A DNA stretch of 64,000 nucleotides from an uncultured Flavobacteriales bacterium (GCA_903939755.1 CAJAII010000064.1:1-64000); one strand, 5' to 3'; positions 1 to 9,954 are shown, numbered from the stretch's first letter. Numbers and translations are program-made. The notes: generated by a model from the letters alone, not told the origin.

Positions 1-335
1 ACCAACACTATCGCAATATCACCATTAATATCCGTTATATTTCCTTGTGAATCAACCAAATGATCAAAAAGACCGGTCATTTTAACGTTGTTTCCAAACA
101 TAAAATTGGCATCCAACCCTACATATAATTGCTTAGCCGTTTTATACCCTGTCATTAGACCGATATGATTTAAGTAACCGTATCGATCGCCAAGGTCACC
201 AGAAGGGAAGTTTCCTCCATAATGAACACCAATCCAAGGTGTTGCTATTGCTGAATCTTTCACATTGCGTTGGCCATGCAATACCCCAAAACAAAATACA
301 GCAATTAATATGAATAAAGACTTAAACTGAATCAT
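1..335 (-). CDS. Outer-membrane protein, N-terminal part (runs off the window)
   Basis: The frame opens with ATG at 335 and stays open to the window edge, giving 111 residues without a stop. Residues 1-21 form a signal peptide (MIQFKSLFILIAVFCFGVLHG). What follows alternates Gly/aromatic and polar residues (WIGVHYGGNFPSGDLGDRYG, then YVGLDANFMFGNN), typical of the first strands of a Bacteroidota outer-membrane beta-barrel. The family is not recognised beyond that. A TAnnTTTG box at 340-347 on the minus strand lies 4 nt before the ATG. Confidence 0.7.
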   Translation of the reverse strand, partial: MIQFKSLFILIAVFCFGVLHGQRNVKDSAIATPWIGVHYGGNFPSGDLGDRYGYLNHIGLMTGYKTAKQLYVGLDANFMFGNNVKMTGLFDHLVDSQGNITDINGDIAIVL

Positions 336-339
336 AGTC

Positions 340-347
340 CAAAAGTA
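340..347 (-). promoter_or_regulatory. Promoter -7 box (TAnnTTTG) of the left-edge gene
   Basis: Reading the minus strand, TACTTTTG occupies 347-340 and ends 4 nt before the ATG at 335. It matches the Bacteroidota primary sigma-factor -7 consensus. No TTG at the expected -33 spacing was found. Confidence 0.5.
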
Positions 348-533
348 ATTTATTTTTTAGCTTTTTACGCTGATAAACTAGTCGAAGTGATTTTAATGAT
401 TTGAGTTTTTCAACTATTAATCCGATTAATTGTAATAACAAATGATTCTCTTCTGATTAATTTATCCCTTTTCAACTGTTTTTAATCATATAAATTATTG
501 TAGGCAAACACCTATTATCTTACCTAAAACCCT

Positions 534-541
534 TACTTTTG
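534..541 (+). promoter_or_regulatory. Promoter -7 box of the nucleotide-sugar operon
   Basis: TACTTTTG matches TAnnTTTG and ends 25 nt before the ATG at 567. It lies in the 231-bp divergent gap between the left-edge gene and the operon. A convincing -33 TTG at the right spacing is not visible. Confidence 0.5.
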
Positions 542-566
542 ACGTAAATTTATTTCAATTCTTGCT

Positions 567-1700
567 ATGAGAAAAATTCAAATGGTTGATTTGATAAGTC
601 AATATGAAAAAATTAAGCCGGCCATTGATGAAGCGATTTTTTCAGTTATACAAAATGCCCAATTTATTAATGGTCCAGAAGTAGCAGGTTTTCAAAACGA
701 ACTGCAGGATTATTTAGGAATTAAGCACGTAATTCCATGTGCCAATGGCACAGATGCCTTGCAAATTGCAATGATGAGCTTAGGATTGAAACCAGGTGAT
801 GAAATTATCACGCCTTCCTTTACCTATATTGCCACCACAGAAGTGATGGCGCTACTTGGACTAACACCCATTTTTGTTGATGTAGATCCCAATACCTTCT
901 GCATAGATCCTTCCAAAATTGAAGCCGCAATCACCGAAAAAACCAAGGCGATTGTTCCAGTTCATCTGTATGGACAAGCTGCTGACATGAATCAAATAAT
1001 GGCTATCGCAGAAAAGCACGAACTATTTGTAATAGAAGATAATGCGCAAGCCATTGGGTCTGATTATCACTTAGATAATGGAGCAGTTGTAAAAACAGGA
1101 ACCATTGGACATATTGGCTGCACATCATTTTTCCCTAGTAAAAACTTAGGCTGCTTCGGAGATGGTGGGGCAATCTGTACGAACGATGATAAGCTGGCGG
1201 AAAAAATGCGCATGATTGCCAATCATGGCCAAAGCAAAAGGTATTACCACGATATGGTAGGTTGTAACTCACGTTTAGATAGTATACAAGCAGCCGTTTT
1301 ACGAATAAAACTTAGACAATTAGATAATTATATCGATGCTCGAAGAGATGTAGCGGATTACTATGATGGGGTCTTAGGAAGTATAAATGGAGTAAGTATT
1401 CCCTTTCGAGCACATGATTCTAAACATGTTTTTCATCAATACACTATTAAATTGGAAGGGATTAATCGCAATGGATTAAATGAATATTTAGCCTCCAAAG
1501 AAATCCCATCTATGATCTATTATCCGGTTCCGGCTCATCGTCAAAAAATGTTTGCCCATTTTGGAAGTGATGCCACTTATTTACCGGTAACTGATGAACT
1601 TACAACTGCTGTGATTTCGCTTCCCATTCATACTGAAATGCAAGAAGAGCAACTTGAATATATCACAGCTGGAATCATTGAATACATTCAAAAGAAATGA
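567..1700 (+). CDS. wbpE: DegT/DnrJ/EryC1/StrS aminotransferase, WbpE-like
   Basis: This 377-residue protein is a PLP-dependent sugar aminotransferase. The PLP lysine is K192 in FFPSKNLGCFGDGGA, and EDNAQAIG carries the cofactor-contacting Asp. In the WbpA/B/E/D pathway such an enzyme transfers an amino group from glutamate to C3 of UDP-3-keto-GlcNAcA. All three partner enzymes lie within the next 5 kb, so this role is favoured over other StrS-family reactions. It is the first gene of the operon and overlaps the next by 4 nt (ATGA). The family assignment is firm; the exact substrate is inferred from neighbours. Confidence 0.85.
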   Translation: MRKIQMVDLISQYEKIKPAIDEAIFSVIQNAQFINGPEVAGFQNELQDYLGIKHVIPCANGTDALQIAMMSLGLKPGDEIITPSFTYIATTEVMALLGLTPIFVDVDPNTFCIDPSKIEAAITEKTKAIVPVHLYGQAADMNQIMAIAEKHELFVIEDNAQAIGSDYHLDNGAVVKTGTIGHIGCTSFFPSKNLGCFGDGGAICTNDDKLAEKMRMIANHGQSKRYYHDMVGCNSRLDSIQAAVLRIKLRQLDNYIDARRDVADYYDGVLGSINGVSIPFRAHDSKHVFHQYTIKLEGINRNGLNEYLASKEIPSMIYYPVPAHRQKMFAHFGSDATYLPVTDELTTAVISLPIHTEMQEEQLEYITAGIIEYIQKK

Positions 1701-3016
1701 AAATAGCTGTAATAGGGACTGGATATGTTGGACTAGTAACAGGGACTTGCTTCGCAGAAACTGGCAACACCGTTACTTGTATCGATATTGATGCAAAAAA
1801 AATTGAACGCTTAACGAATGGCGAAGTAACGATTTACGAACCTCAACTCGACACATTTTTTCAGCGTAACCTTCTAGCAAATCGGCTATTCTTTACTACT
1901 TCCCTTTCCGATGGAATAAAAGATGCTGAAGTGATTTTCTTGGCCTTACCTACTCCACCAGGAGAAGATGGATCCGCCGATCTTTCTTACATTTTAAAGA
2001 CCGCAGCAGAGGTCGCTAAATTAATACAAAATTATACCGTCATTGTTGATAAAAGCACCGTTCCAGTAGGTACAGCAGATAAAGTACATGAAATTATATC
2101 GCAAAATACTTCGTGTCCTTTCAGCATTGTCTCTAACCCTGAATTTTTACGTGAAGGATTTGCAATTAGTGATTTCATGAAACCCGACCGCGTAATTATT
2201 GGAACAAATGATGTGGCGGCTCAGAAAATAATGGAGAATTTATATAAGCCGTTTGTTAGGCAAGGAAATCCAATTTATTTTATGGATGCAAGATCCGCTG
2301 AATTAACAAAGTATGCGGCAAATGCTTTTTTGGCCACCAAAATTACCTTCATGAATGAAATTGCTAATTATTGTGAGTTAGTTGGCGCAAATGTAGATCA
2401 AGTTAGAATCGGTATTGGTTCTGATGATCGGATTGGAAAACGCTTTTTATTCCCAGGAATTGGCTATGGTGGATCATGTTTTCCCAAAGATGTACAGGCA
2501 CTTGTCAAATCGGGGAAGGATGATGCTTTTGAATTTAACATCTTAAATGCTGTTATGGAGGTGAATAACCGTCAAAAAACAGTCTTGTTTCCTAAAATAA
2601 TGAATTACTTCGATGGGAATATAACAGGGAAAAACATTGCACTTTGGGGCTTGGCATTTAAGCCTGATACGGATGATATTCGCGAAGCTCCCGCTCTTTA
2701 TTTAATTGATAAATTAGTAGAATCAGGAGCTATAATTTCAGCCTTTGATCCGGAAGCAATGGAGAATGTACAGCAATTAGTTGGAGATAAAATAACGTAT
2801 GCAGAAGATGAACATCAAGCGTTAAAAAATGCAGATGCTTTGATCATCTGCACCGAATGGAGTATTTTTAGAAATCCAGATTTTACTAGAATTAAAGCTG
2901 AAATGAAGGGGAATGTGATTTTTGACGGTAGAAACTTATTCGACCTAGAAGACATGCAATCCAAAGGATTTTGTTATTTTAGTATAGGACGTCAGATCAT
3001 AAACGCAAAACAATGA
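1697..3016 (+). CDS. ugd: UDP-glucose 6-dehydrogenase
   Basis: The protein (439 residues) oxidises UDP-glucose to UDP-glucuronate with two NAD+. It shows an N-terminal Rossmann motif (GTGYVG, residues 7-12), the substrate loop SNPEFLREG near residue 150, and the catalytic Cys261 in GGSCFPKD. The C-terminal UDP-binding domain includes [16 protein letters not shown]. Length is normal. The start overlaps the preceding stop by 4 nt, and the stop overlaps the downstream UDP-xylose synthase by 4 nt. That gene uses its product, so the two form a functional pair inside the operon. Confidence 0.93.
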   Translation: MKIAVIGTGYVGLVTGTCFAETGNTVTCIDIDAKKIERLTNGEVTIYEPQLDTFFQRNLLANRLFFTTSLSDGIKDAEVIFLALPTPPGEDGSADLSYILKTAAEVAKLIQNYTVIVDKSTVPVGTADKVHEIISQNTSCPFSIVSNPEFLREGFAISDFMKPDRVIIGTNDVAAQKIMENLYKPFVRQGNPIYFMDARSAELTKYAANAFLATKITFMNEIANYCELVGANVDQVRIGIGSDDRIGKRFLFPGIGYGGSCFPKDVQALVKSGKDDAFEFNILNAVMEVNNRQKTVLFPKIMNYFDGNITGKNIALWGLAFKPDTDDIREAPALYLIDKLVESGAIISAFDPEAMENVQQLVGDKITYAEDEHQALKNADALIICTEWSIFRNPDFTRIKAEMKGNVIFDGRNLFDLEDMQSKGFCYFSIGRQIINAKQ

Positions 3017-3999
3017 AGCGAATACTTATTACTGGTGCAGCAGGCTTTTTAGGCTCACACCTTTGCGATCGGTTTATTAAAGATGGATATCATGTGATTG
3101 GAATGGATAATCTAATTACTGGTAACCTTAAAAATATTGAACACCTTTTTAAACTAGAACAGTTTGAGTTTTACAATCACGACATATCTAAATTTATTCA
3201 TGTCCCGGGACAATTAGACTTCATCTTGCATTTTGCCTCTCCTGCTAGTCCTATTGATTACCTTAAAATTCCAATTCAAACCTTAAAAGTTGGCTCCTTA
3301 GGCGTGCATAATTGCTTAGGCTTAGCAAAATCCAAAAAAGCGCGAATTCTTATCGCCTCGACTTCGGAAGTATATGGAGACCCTGAAATTCATCCGCAGC
3401 ATGAAGGATATTGGGGAAACGTAAACCCTGTTGGGCCCAGAGGTGTATACGATGAAGCGAAACGATTTCAGGAAGCAATTACGATGGCTTATCATAATTT
3501 TCATGGTTTGGAAACTAGAATTGCTCGTATATTTAATACCTATGGACCAAGAATGCGCCTAAATGATGGTCGTGTCCTTCCGGCATTTATTGGTCAGGCA
3601 ATACGCGGCGAAGACTTAACCGTTTTTGGCGATGGTTCTCAAACACGTTCCTTTTGCTACGTTGATGATTTGGTTGAAGGAATTGTTCGTTTATTGCATA
3701 GTGATTGTGCTGATCCCGTAAACCTGGGCAATCCTGCTGAAATTACGATCGATCAATTTGCACAAGAAATTATTGAATTAACAAACACAAAACAAAAAGT
3801 AGTGTATAAAGGGTTGCCAATCGATGACCCTAAACAACGAAGGCCTGATATTTCCAAAGCAAATAAATTGCTTGATTGGACTCCGTTAATTGATAGAAAA
3901 GAAGGCTTGGATCGGACATACGCCTATTTTTTAGGATTAACCAAAGAAGAATTAATGGCAACAGAACATAATGATTTTGATAAATACATTATAAACTAA
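3013..3999 (+). CDS. uxs: UDP-glucuronate decarboxylase (UDP-xylose synthase)
   Basis: This 328-residue extended SDR has GAAGFLGSH at residues 8-16 for NAD binding and Y146-x3-K150 as catalytic pair. The UXS signatures [14 protein letters not shown] and [14 protein letters not shown] are intact. It converts UDP-GlcA to UDP-xylose through a 4-keto intermediate. Its substrate is made by the upstream dehydrogenase. It ends on the base that begins the acetyltransferase start codon (1-nt overlap). UXS and dTDP-glucose dehydratases are related, but the RMRLNDGRV segment favours UXS. Confidence 0.88.
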   Translation: MKRILITGAAGFLGSHLCDRFIKDGYHVIGMDNLITGNLKNIEHLFKLEQFEFYNHDISKFIHVPGQLDFILHFASPASPIDYLKIPIQTLKVGSLGVHNCLGLAKSKKARILIASTSEVYGDPEIHPQHEGYWGNVNPVGPRGVYDEAKRFQEAITMAYHNFHGLETRIARIFNTYGPRMRLNDGRVLPAFIGQAIRGEDLTVFGDGSQTRSFCYVDDLVEGIVRLLHSDCADPVNLGNPAEITIDQFAQEIIELTNTKQKVVYKGLPIDDPKQRRPDISKANKLLDWTPLIDRKEGLDRTYAYFLGLTKEELMATEHNDFDKYIIN

Positions 4000-4574
4000 T
4001 GAGTAACTACTTTTCACATGAGACAGCCATCATAGATGCGAATTCCTCTATCGGGGAAGGAACAAAAATTTGGCATTTTTCTCATATCATGGCCAATTGC
4101 AAGATTGGTGAAGGGTGTAATATTGGTCAAAATGTAGTGATATCTCCAGAAGTAGAACTCGGAAATAATGTCAAAATACAAAACAATGTGTCCATTTATA
4201 CAGGTGTAATTTGTGAAGACGATGTTTTTCTCGGACCTTCCATGGTATTTACCAATGTGATAAATCCTAGAAGTCATGTGAATCGAAGAGGACAATATGC
4301 GAAAACCATCGTGCGAAAAGGAGCAAGTATTGGTGCCAACGCAACCATCGTTTGTGGCCACGAAATTGGTGAATTTGCCTTTATTGGTGCTGGAGCCGTG
4401 GTGACAAAAGAAGTGCTTCCTTATGCCTTAGTGGTTGGGAATCCTGCACGGCAAATTGGTTGGATGAGTAAATTTGGGCATAAATTAATTTTTGATGAAC
4501 ATGGATTGGCTAACTGTCCCGAAAGTGGTGAAAAATATCAGCTAAATGAAAACAAACTTTCAATTATTGTATAA
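3999..4574 (+). CDS. wbpD: UDP-GlcNAc3NA N-acetyltransferase, WbpD-like
   Basis: The 191-residue protein is almost entirely a left-handed parallel beta-helix of hexapeptide repeats (for example [26 protein letters not shown]), ending in the usual [11 protein letters not shown]. WbpD/WlbB enzymes acetylate the 3-amino group of UDP-2-acetamido-3-amino-glucuronate. Its position between the WbpE-like aminotransferase and the WbpB-like dehydrogenase supports that substrate. It overlaps both neighbours by 1 nt, indicating tight translational coupling. Confidence 0.87.
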   Translation: MSNYFSHETAIIDANSSIGEGTKIWHFSHIMANCKIGEGCNIGQNVVISPEVELGNNVKIQNNVSIYTGVICEDDVFLGPSMVFTNVINPRSHVNRRGQYAKTIVRKGASIGANATIVCGHEIGEFAFIGAGAVVTKEVLPYALVVGNPARQIGWMSKFGHKLIFDEHGLANCPESGEKYQLNENKLSIIV

Positions 4575-5608
4575 TGTCAGAAGAAAATAAAATTCGATTT
4601 GCTGTAGTTGGTGCAGGGCACATTGGGAAAAGGCACGCGGAAATGATTCGTAGAGAAAATGAAGCGGAATTGGTCGCAATGGTGGATGTTAGAACAGCAA
4701 AGGAATGTCATGCAGAAGAATTTAATGTTCCTTTCTTTTCAACAATGGAAGAATTACTGGCGGCTAATATTGAAATTGATGTGGTGAATATTTGTACGCC
4801 CAACGGCTTACATGCCGAACAAGCCATCACAGCGTTAGAAGCAAAAAAACACGTTGTCTGCGAAAAACCAATGGGACTCTCCAAAGAAAGTTGCGAAAAA
4901 GTGTTGTTCAAAGCGTTACAAGAAGCAAAGCAAGTATTTTGTGTTATGCAGAACCGGTATTCTCCACCTTCTGAATGGATAAAATCAATAATTACCGAAG
5001 GGAAATTAGGGGAGATTTTTATGGTTCAATTGAATTGTTTTTGGAACAGAGATGAACAGTATTATAAAGCTGGTGGATGGAAAGGAACCGAAGAGTTGGA
5101 TGGCGGAACGTTGTTTACCCAATTCTCACACTTTATTGACATAATGTACTGGCTGTTTGGTGATATTGATAATATTCAAGGGAAGTTTGCCGATTTTACG
5201 CACAAAGAATTAACTGATTTTGAAGATTCCGGATTTGTTAGTTTTGATTTTATTAATGGTGGAATGGGTAGTATTAATTATTCTACTGCTATCGCTCATC
5301 AAAATTTAGAGTCATCTATGACCATTATTGGTAAAAACGGAAGCGTGAAAATTGGCGGACAATACATGAATGAGGTGGAAGTTTGTACTATTTCCAACTA
5401 TAACATGCCAGTTTTAAAGGAATCTAATCCCGCAAATGATTACGGGCCTTACAAAGGTTCTGCTGCCAATCATAATTATGTTATTTCGAATGTTATTAAT
5501 ACCCTAAAAGGTCGCACATCAGCCACTACGAATGCATTAGAAGGAATGAAAGTGGTTGAAATTATTGAGCGAATTTATAAAGTCAGGAACGAATCCATGA
5601 ATCTATAA
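4574..5608 (+). CDS. wbpB: Gfo/Idh/MocA dehydrogenase, WbpB/WlbA-like
   Basis: This 344-residue oxidoreductase has an N-terminal NAD-binding fold (VVGAGHIGKRH, residues 11-21) and the family EKP motif with Lys98. His186 in FSHFID matches the catalytic His region of WlbA. It should oxidise C3 of UDP-GlcNAcA, giving the 3-keto sugar used by the aminotransferase encoded at 567-1700. It lies 4 nt before the WbpA-like gene. Many Gfo/Idh/MocA proteins have unknown substrates; here the complete neighbouring pathway makes the call convincing. Confidence 0.85.
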   Translation: MSEENKIRFAVVGAGHIGKRHAEMIRRENEAELVAMVDVRTAKECHAEEFNVPFFSTMEELLAANIEIDVVNICTPNGLHAEQAITALEAKKHVVCEKPMGLSKESCEKVLFKALQEAKQVFCVMQNRYSPPSEWIKSIITEGKLGEIFMVQLNCFWNRDEQYYKAGGWKGTEELDGGTLFTQFSHFIDIMYWLFGDIDNIQGKFADFTHKELTDFEDSGFVSFDFINGGMGSINYSTAIAHQNLESSMTIIGKNGSVKIGGQYMNEVEVCTISNYNMPVLKESNPANDYGPYKGSAANHNYVISNVINTLKGRTSATTNALEGMKVVEIIERIYKVRNESMNL

Positions 5609-5612
5609 TAAA

Positions 5613-6917
5613 ATGGAAAAGAAAATATACCAGCAATTAGTTGACCGAGAAGCAAGCCTCGCAGTTATAGGATTAGGTTATGTTGGATTGCCAATTGCCT
5701 TAGAATTTGCTAAAAAGATAAACGTCATTGGCTTTGATATAAGCCAAGAGCGGATCGAATTGATGAAACAAAAAATTGATCCAAGCAACGAATTAATAAG
5801 CAATGATTTTGAAAATTGTAGCATTCATTTTACCTCCGATTTAACAGAGTTAAAAAAAGCTTCCTTTTTTATCATTGCTGTTCCTACTCCAATAGATGAT
5901 GCTAATTTACCGGATCTAAAACCTCTGCTTTCTGCCACACGAACCATTTCAAAGGTCTTGAAAAAAGGAGATTACGTCGTGTACGAATCAACGGTTTATC
6001 CTGGCTGTACGGAAGAGGATTGTATTCCCCTTCTAGAAGAGGAAAGTGGTTTACGGTTTAAAGAAGATTTTAAGGTTGGATATTCCCCTGAAAGAATAAA
6101 TCCAGGAGATAAAGAGCATACCCTCCAAAATGTGGTGAAGGTTGTTTCAGGATGTAGCGATGAATCACTGCAAGAAATTGCGCTTACTTATCAACTTGTT
6201 GTGCAAGCAGGTGTGCATCGCGCCCCATCAATTAAGGTGGCCGAAGCGGCAAAAATTATCGAAAATACACAGCGCGATGTAAATATTGCTTTGATTAATG
6301 AATTGTCAATCATTTTTAACAAGCTAAATATTAACACATTTGATGTCTTAGAAGCGGCAGGAACTAAATGGAATTTTTTAAAATTCTCCCCCGGTTTGGT
6401 AGGCGGACATTGCATTGGTGTTGATCCATATTACTTAACCCACAAAGCGCAACAAGCAGGTTATCACTCTCGGGTAATTACAAGTGGTCGGTATGTCAAC
6501 GACTCCATGGGTTTTTATATCGCTAAGCAAACGGTAAAAAAAGTAATTGCCCAAGGAAAACATATTCAAGAAGCGAAAGCACTCATTATGGGCGCTACAT
6601 TTAAAGAAGATGTGAGCGATATTCGGAATACGAAGGTTATTGATATTATTACTGAATTGAAATCTTATCAAATGTCGGTAGATATTGTCGATCCACATGC
6701 CAATTCGGAAGAAATGGAAAGAGAATACGGCGTTTCGCTCATTCAACAACCTTCTAATAACTATGATGCCATTATCGTTGCCGTTAATCATCATGCCTAT
6801 TTAGAGTTAACAGAAACGTATTTTAAAAGTTTATTCAAAGATGGAATGGGTGTTTTTATCGATGTCAAAGGAATATATAAATCAAAAATTAAGGAACTAG
6901 AATATTGGAGTTTGTAA
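5613..6917 (+). CDS. wbpA: Nucleotide-sugar dehydrogenase, WbpA-like (UDP-GlcNAc 6-dehydrogenase)
   Basis: The 434-residue enzyme belongs to the UDP-GlcNAc/UDP-ManNAc 6-dehydrogenase branch. It carries GLGYVGLP (residues 20-27), YSPERINPGD near 157 and the catalytic Cys267 in GGHCIGVDPYYL, where the UDP-glucose enzyme at 1697 has GGSCFPKD. It is predicted to make UDP-GlcNAcA, the first intermediate of the WbpABED route. A WbpO/TviB role on UDP-GalNAc cannot be excluded from sequence alone. Confidence 0.85.
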   Translation: MEKKIYQQLVDREASLAVIGLGYVGLPIALEFAKKINVIGFDISQERIELMKQKIDPSNELISNDFENCSIHFTSDLTELKKASFFIIAVPTPIDDANLPDLKPLLSATRTISKVLKKGDYVVYESTVYPGCTEEDCIPLLEEESGLRFKEDFKVGYSPERINPGDKEHTLQNVVKVVSGCSDESLQEIALTYQLVVQAGVHRAPSIKVAEAAKIIENTQRDVNIALINELSIIFNKLNINTFDVLEAAGTKWNFLKFSPGLVGGHCIGVDPYYLTHKAQQAGYHSRVITSGRYVNDSMGFYIAKQTVKKVIAQGKHIQEAKALIMGATFKEDVSDIRNTKVIDIITELKSYQMSVDIVDPHANSEEMEREYGVSLIQQPSNNYDAIIVAVNHHAYLELTETYFKSLFKDGMGVFIDVKGIYKSKIKELEYWSL

Positions 6918-6919
6918 AA

Positions 6920-7981
6920 ATGGAAAAATATACGAAGCGCATAATGATAACTGGTGGAGCAGGATTTATTGGATCCCATGTTGTAAGACGATTTGTAACG
7001 CATTATCCAGCTTACCTATTAATTAATGTCGATAAACTTACCTATGCCGGTAATTTAGAAAACTTAATAGATATTGAAAACAACCCTAATTACGTGTTCG
7101 AAAAAGCGGATGTAGTTGATAAAAAAGCAATGGATGAGTTGTTTCTAAAATATAAAATTACTGATGTCATTCACCTTGCTGCCGAATCACACGTAGATCG
7201 TTCGATTGAAGGACCGATGGAATTTGTGTTCACCAATGTGGTAGGAACGGTGACTTTATTAGAAACAGCAAGAAAACATTGGGTAGATAAAGAGCCGCAT
7301 GTCTTTTATCATGTGTCCACCGATGAAGTATTTGGAAGTTTGGAAGAAGAAGGTTTTTTTACAGAACAAACTCCTTACGATCCGCGCAGCCCTTACTCTG
7401 CCTCTAAAGCCTCTTCTGATCATTTTGTGAGGGCCTATTTTCATACCTATCAACTGCCCATAAAATTGTCCAATTGTTCTAATAATTACGGTAGTCATCA
7501 TTTTCCGGAAAAACTTATCCCTTTGATGATTACGAATATTTTGAACGAAAAACCCTTGCCAATCTATGGTAATGGTCTAAACATTCGTGATTGGTTATGG
7601 GTAGAAGATCACGCAAGCGCCATTGATGTCATTTTTCATAATGGAAAAGTTGGAGAATCATACAATGTCGGCGGTTTGAATGAATGGACAAATATTTCCC
7701 TCGTCCATTATTTATGTCAGTTAATGGATGAAAAACTTGGGCGACCTGCAGGGAGTTCTGCCAAATTAATCACCTATATTGCTGACAGAGCAGGACATGA
7801 TCAACGCTATGCGATTGATGCACATAAACTCGATGAAGAATTAGCTTGGAAGCCCTCCATTACATTTGAAGAAGGCTTGTCAAAAACAATCGATTGGTAC
7901 CTCGATAATACGGAATGGATCAAAAAAGTGACGAGCGGTGATTACCAAAATTACTACACCAAACAATACCATAACCGATAA
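6920..7981 (+). CDS. rfbB: dTDP-glucose 4,6-dehydratase
   Basis: This 353-residue extended SDR shows ITGGAGFIGSH for NAD binding, VDKLTYAGNLENL, HVSTDEVFG and the YSASK active site. It converts dTDP-glucose to dTDP-4-keto-6-deoxyglucose, the branch point for rhamnose and other deoxysugars. I start it at the ATG at 6920, 2 nt after the previous stop. An in-frame TTG at 6905 would extend it by five residues into the preceding gene. RfbA, C and D are not in this window, so the final deoxysugar is unknown. Confidence 0.9.
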   Translation: MEKYTKRIMITGGAGFIGSHVVRRFVTHYPAYLLINVDKLTYAGNLENLIDIENNPNYVFEKADVVDKKAMDELFLKYKITDVIHLAAESHVDRSIEGPMEFVFTNVVGTVTLLETARKHWVDKEPHVFYHVSTDEVFGSLEEEGFFTEQTPYDPRSPYSASKASSDHFVRAYFHTYQLPIKLSNCSNNYGSHHFPEKLIPLMITNILNEKPLPIYGNGLNIRDWLWVEDHASAIDVIFHNGKVGESYNVGGLNEWTNISLVHYLCQLMDEKLGRPAGSSAKLITYIADRAGHDQRYAIDAHKLDEELAWKPSITFEEGLSKTIDWYLDNTEWIKKVTSGDYQNYYTKQYHNR

Positions 7982-7986
7982 CTTTC

Positions 7987-8730
7987 ATGGGATTATTTGG
8001 ATTTTTTAGTACTAAACCGAAAAACCGACTAGCCCTCGATTTATCAAAAGTAAAAGTGGATATGCACAGCCACTTAATCCCTGGGATTGATGATGGAGCG
8101 CAAAATATGGAGGAGACAATCGCCATGCTTGCCAAATTTGAAGCCTTAGGATTTTCAAAAATAATAACGACACCACATATTAAACATCCCACTTATCCAA
8201 ATTCAAGTGCCGACATATTGGATGGCTTAATCGAAGTGCGTAAGCAAATGAAGTTGGCGGGTATTAATCTCGAATTAGAGGCAGCAGCTGAATATTATTT
8301 CGATGAAACCTTGCTTGAAAAAATAAAAAATAAAGACCTCTTAACTCTTGGTGATAACTACGTATTGGTTGAATTTTCCTTTATTCATCCCCCTAGTTTT
8401 GAAGACTTGCTTTTTGATGGATTAATAAAGGCGGGATACAAACCAATTGTAGCTCATTTCGAACGGTATAACTATTTTCTTGGCTCAATAAAAAAGGCAG
8501 CCGAATGGCGGAAAAGAGGCGTGAATATTCAAGTCAATTTGCTTTCTCTCACCGGGCATTATGGCATGGAAATAAAGAAACAAGCTGAAATGCTCATTGA
8601 TGCCTGTGAATTTGATTTCATCGGGACAGATTGCCATCGGATCGACCACCTGAAAATTCTTGAAGAAAATCTAACGCTACCTTATCTCGAGAAATTAAAT
8701 AATTACATGACAAAAAATAGACTCCTTTGA
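7987..8730 (+). CDS. PHP-domain tyrosine-protein phosphatase, CpsB/CapC family
   Basis: The 247-residue protein has the PHP metal-binding series: DMHSH (His27, His29), TTPHIKHP, VAHFERY and GTDCHR. CpsB/YwqE enzymes dephosphorylate the tyrosine cluster of Wzc/CpsD-type kinases and so control capsule or exopolysaccharide polymerisation. Its place at the end of a nucleotide-sugar operon fits that role. No BY-kinase gene is visible in the window. It follows the dTDP-glucose dehydratase gene by 5 nt. Confidence 0.85.
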   Translation: MGLFGFFSTKPKNRLALDLSKVKVDMHSHLIPGIDDGAQNMEETIAMLAKFEALGFSKIITTPHIKHPTYPNSSADILDGLIEVRKQMKLAGINLELEAAAEYYFDETLLEKIKNKDLLTLGDNYVLVEFSFIHPPSFEDLLFDGLIKAGYKPIVAHFERYNYFLGSIKKAAEWRKRGVNIQVNLLSLTGHYGMEIKKQAEMLIDACEFDFIGTDCHRIDHLKILEENLTLPYLEKLNNYMTKNRLL

Positions 8731-9200
8731 AAATCCATCTATTAAGACACGCAAAGACAGAAGTGCTTTCACCAACCGGAAATGATGTTGATCGCGAATT
8801 AAATGCCAAGGGGTTGAGACAAGTTGCAGAAATGAAATTGTTTCTGTCAAAAAAAGATTGGGGGATTACAACGCTCTTTTGTTCAGCGGCTGCTCGCACA
8901 CAACAAACACTAAAACTCTTAGCGCTAGCATCAACTTTTCATAAAGTTACTATTACAGAACGTCTGTATTTGGCGGAATCTAATGAAATTGAAAACTATA
9001 TTGCTTCTCCGGAATGCCAAGATATTTTTATTATTGGACACAATAACGGATTGTCAGATTTTGCCCAAGAATTAATCAATGAACCCTATCTACTCAAAAC
9101 CTGCTCGTATGTAGAAATTGAAGTGGAGGGCGAGAATTGGTCAGAATTTATAAGTCGAAGCGGAAAAATTATTTCTCATTATCACCCAAAGGTGGATTGA
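8727..9200 (+). CDS. SixA-like histidine phosphatase
   Basis: This 157-residue histidine phosphatase opens with LLRHAKTE, where His8 is the phosphorylated residue, and has a second His in IIGHNNGLS. SixA-type enzymes dephosphorylate phosphohistidine proteins, but the target here cannot be read from the sequence. The start codon is TTG inside the overlap TTGA with the preceding stop, which fits coupled translation. Its 3' end overlaps the convergent rhomboid gene by 32 nt. Confidence 0.78.
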   Translation: MKIHLLRHAKTEVLSPTGNDVDRELNAKGLRQVAEMKLFLSKKDWGITTLFCSAAARTQQTLKLLALASTFHKVTITERLYLAESNEIENYIASPECQDIFIIGHNNGLSDFAQELINEPYLLKTCSYVEIEVEGENWSEFISRSGKIISHYHPKVD

Positions 9201-9954
9201 TCCTTGGTTTTTTATTGTCCGATGAGGGAATATAATCATAGACTATTTGTTTCTCTGTTTCTTTTTGTGCCAACAAAATCTCCTCCTCCCTAATTTTAGC
9301 GTTGTATATTCCCTCCAAATCAGGCGGGTCAATCCCTAACTCTTTTTCTATTTCATATTGAAATTTTGGACGTTGAGGGCCTTTTGATCTATAATAGATT
9401 GCTAAAAAAAACCCAGCACTTAAGCCCATTAAATGTCCTTCCCATGAAATTCTTAAATTGGTTGGAAAAAGTCCCCAAACCATACTTCCGTATAGAAAGA
9501 CAATCAATAAGGACAATGCTTGAAGCGGAAAATATTTTCGTATTATTCCAGACATAAATAGAAATCCAGCTAGGGAATAAATCACCGCACTCATTCCAAT
9601 GTGATAAACACCCCGGTCCTCAGCAAAAACCCACAATAACAATCCACTCATAATCCAAGAAAGAATGAAAACCTTAAGACCAATTTTATGGTACGAATAA
9701 AAAAGTAAGGTACTTAAAAAAAATATGGCTGGAGAATTATTCAAGATGTGTTTTATATCATCTTGCGCATGAATTAAAGGCATAAATAATATCCCTTTAA
9801 CTCCTTCTATACGCTTTGGCAACACCCCAAATTCATGGAGATTAGCCTTAAACAAGGAATCTGCCCAATATATCAACCACATCATTATAACAATGAATAA
9901 GCCTCTATACGCCGCGCTTTTTAATGAAATATCTTCTTGAATAATCCTTGACAT
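9169..9954 (-). CDS. Rhomboid family intramembrane serine protease
   Basis: The 261-residue protein has about six hydrophobic segments and the rhomboid catalytic dyad: Ser122 in HIGMSAVIY (GxSx pattern) and His174 in EGHLMGLSAG. Rhomboids cleave transmembrane helices of substrate proteins; no substrate is evident here. After the membrane core come roughly 70 hydrophilic, charged residues. The C-terminus is read antisense to the last 32 nt of the SixA-like gene. Confidence 0.85.
   Translation of the reverse strand: MSRIIQEDISLKSAAYRGLFIVIMMWLIYWADSLFKANLHEFGVLPKRIEGVKGILFMPLIHAQDDIKHILNNSPAIFFLSTLLFYSYHKIGLKVFILSWIMSGLLLWVFAEDRGVYHIGMSAVIYSLAGFLFMSGIIRKYFPLQALSLLIVFLYGSMVWGLFPTNLRISWEGHLMGLSAGFFLAIYYRSKGPQRPKFQYEIEKELGIDPPDLEGIYNAKIREEEILLAQKETEKQIVYDYIPSSDNKKPRINPPLGDNEK

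Noticed and set aside
4014..4361. 115-codon minus-strand frame opposite the acetyltransferase gene
   Set aside because: It mirrors the hexapeptide-repeat coding sequence; no family resemblance.
6435..6794. 119-codon minus-strand frame opposite the WbpA-like gene
   Set aside because: It is a shadow of a gene with all catalytic motifs present.
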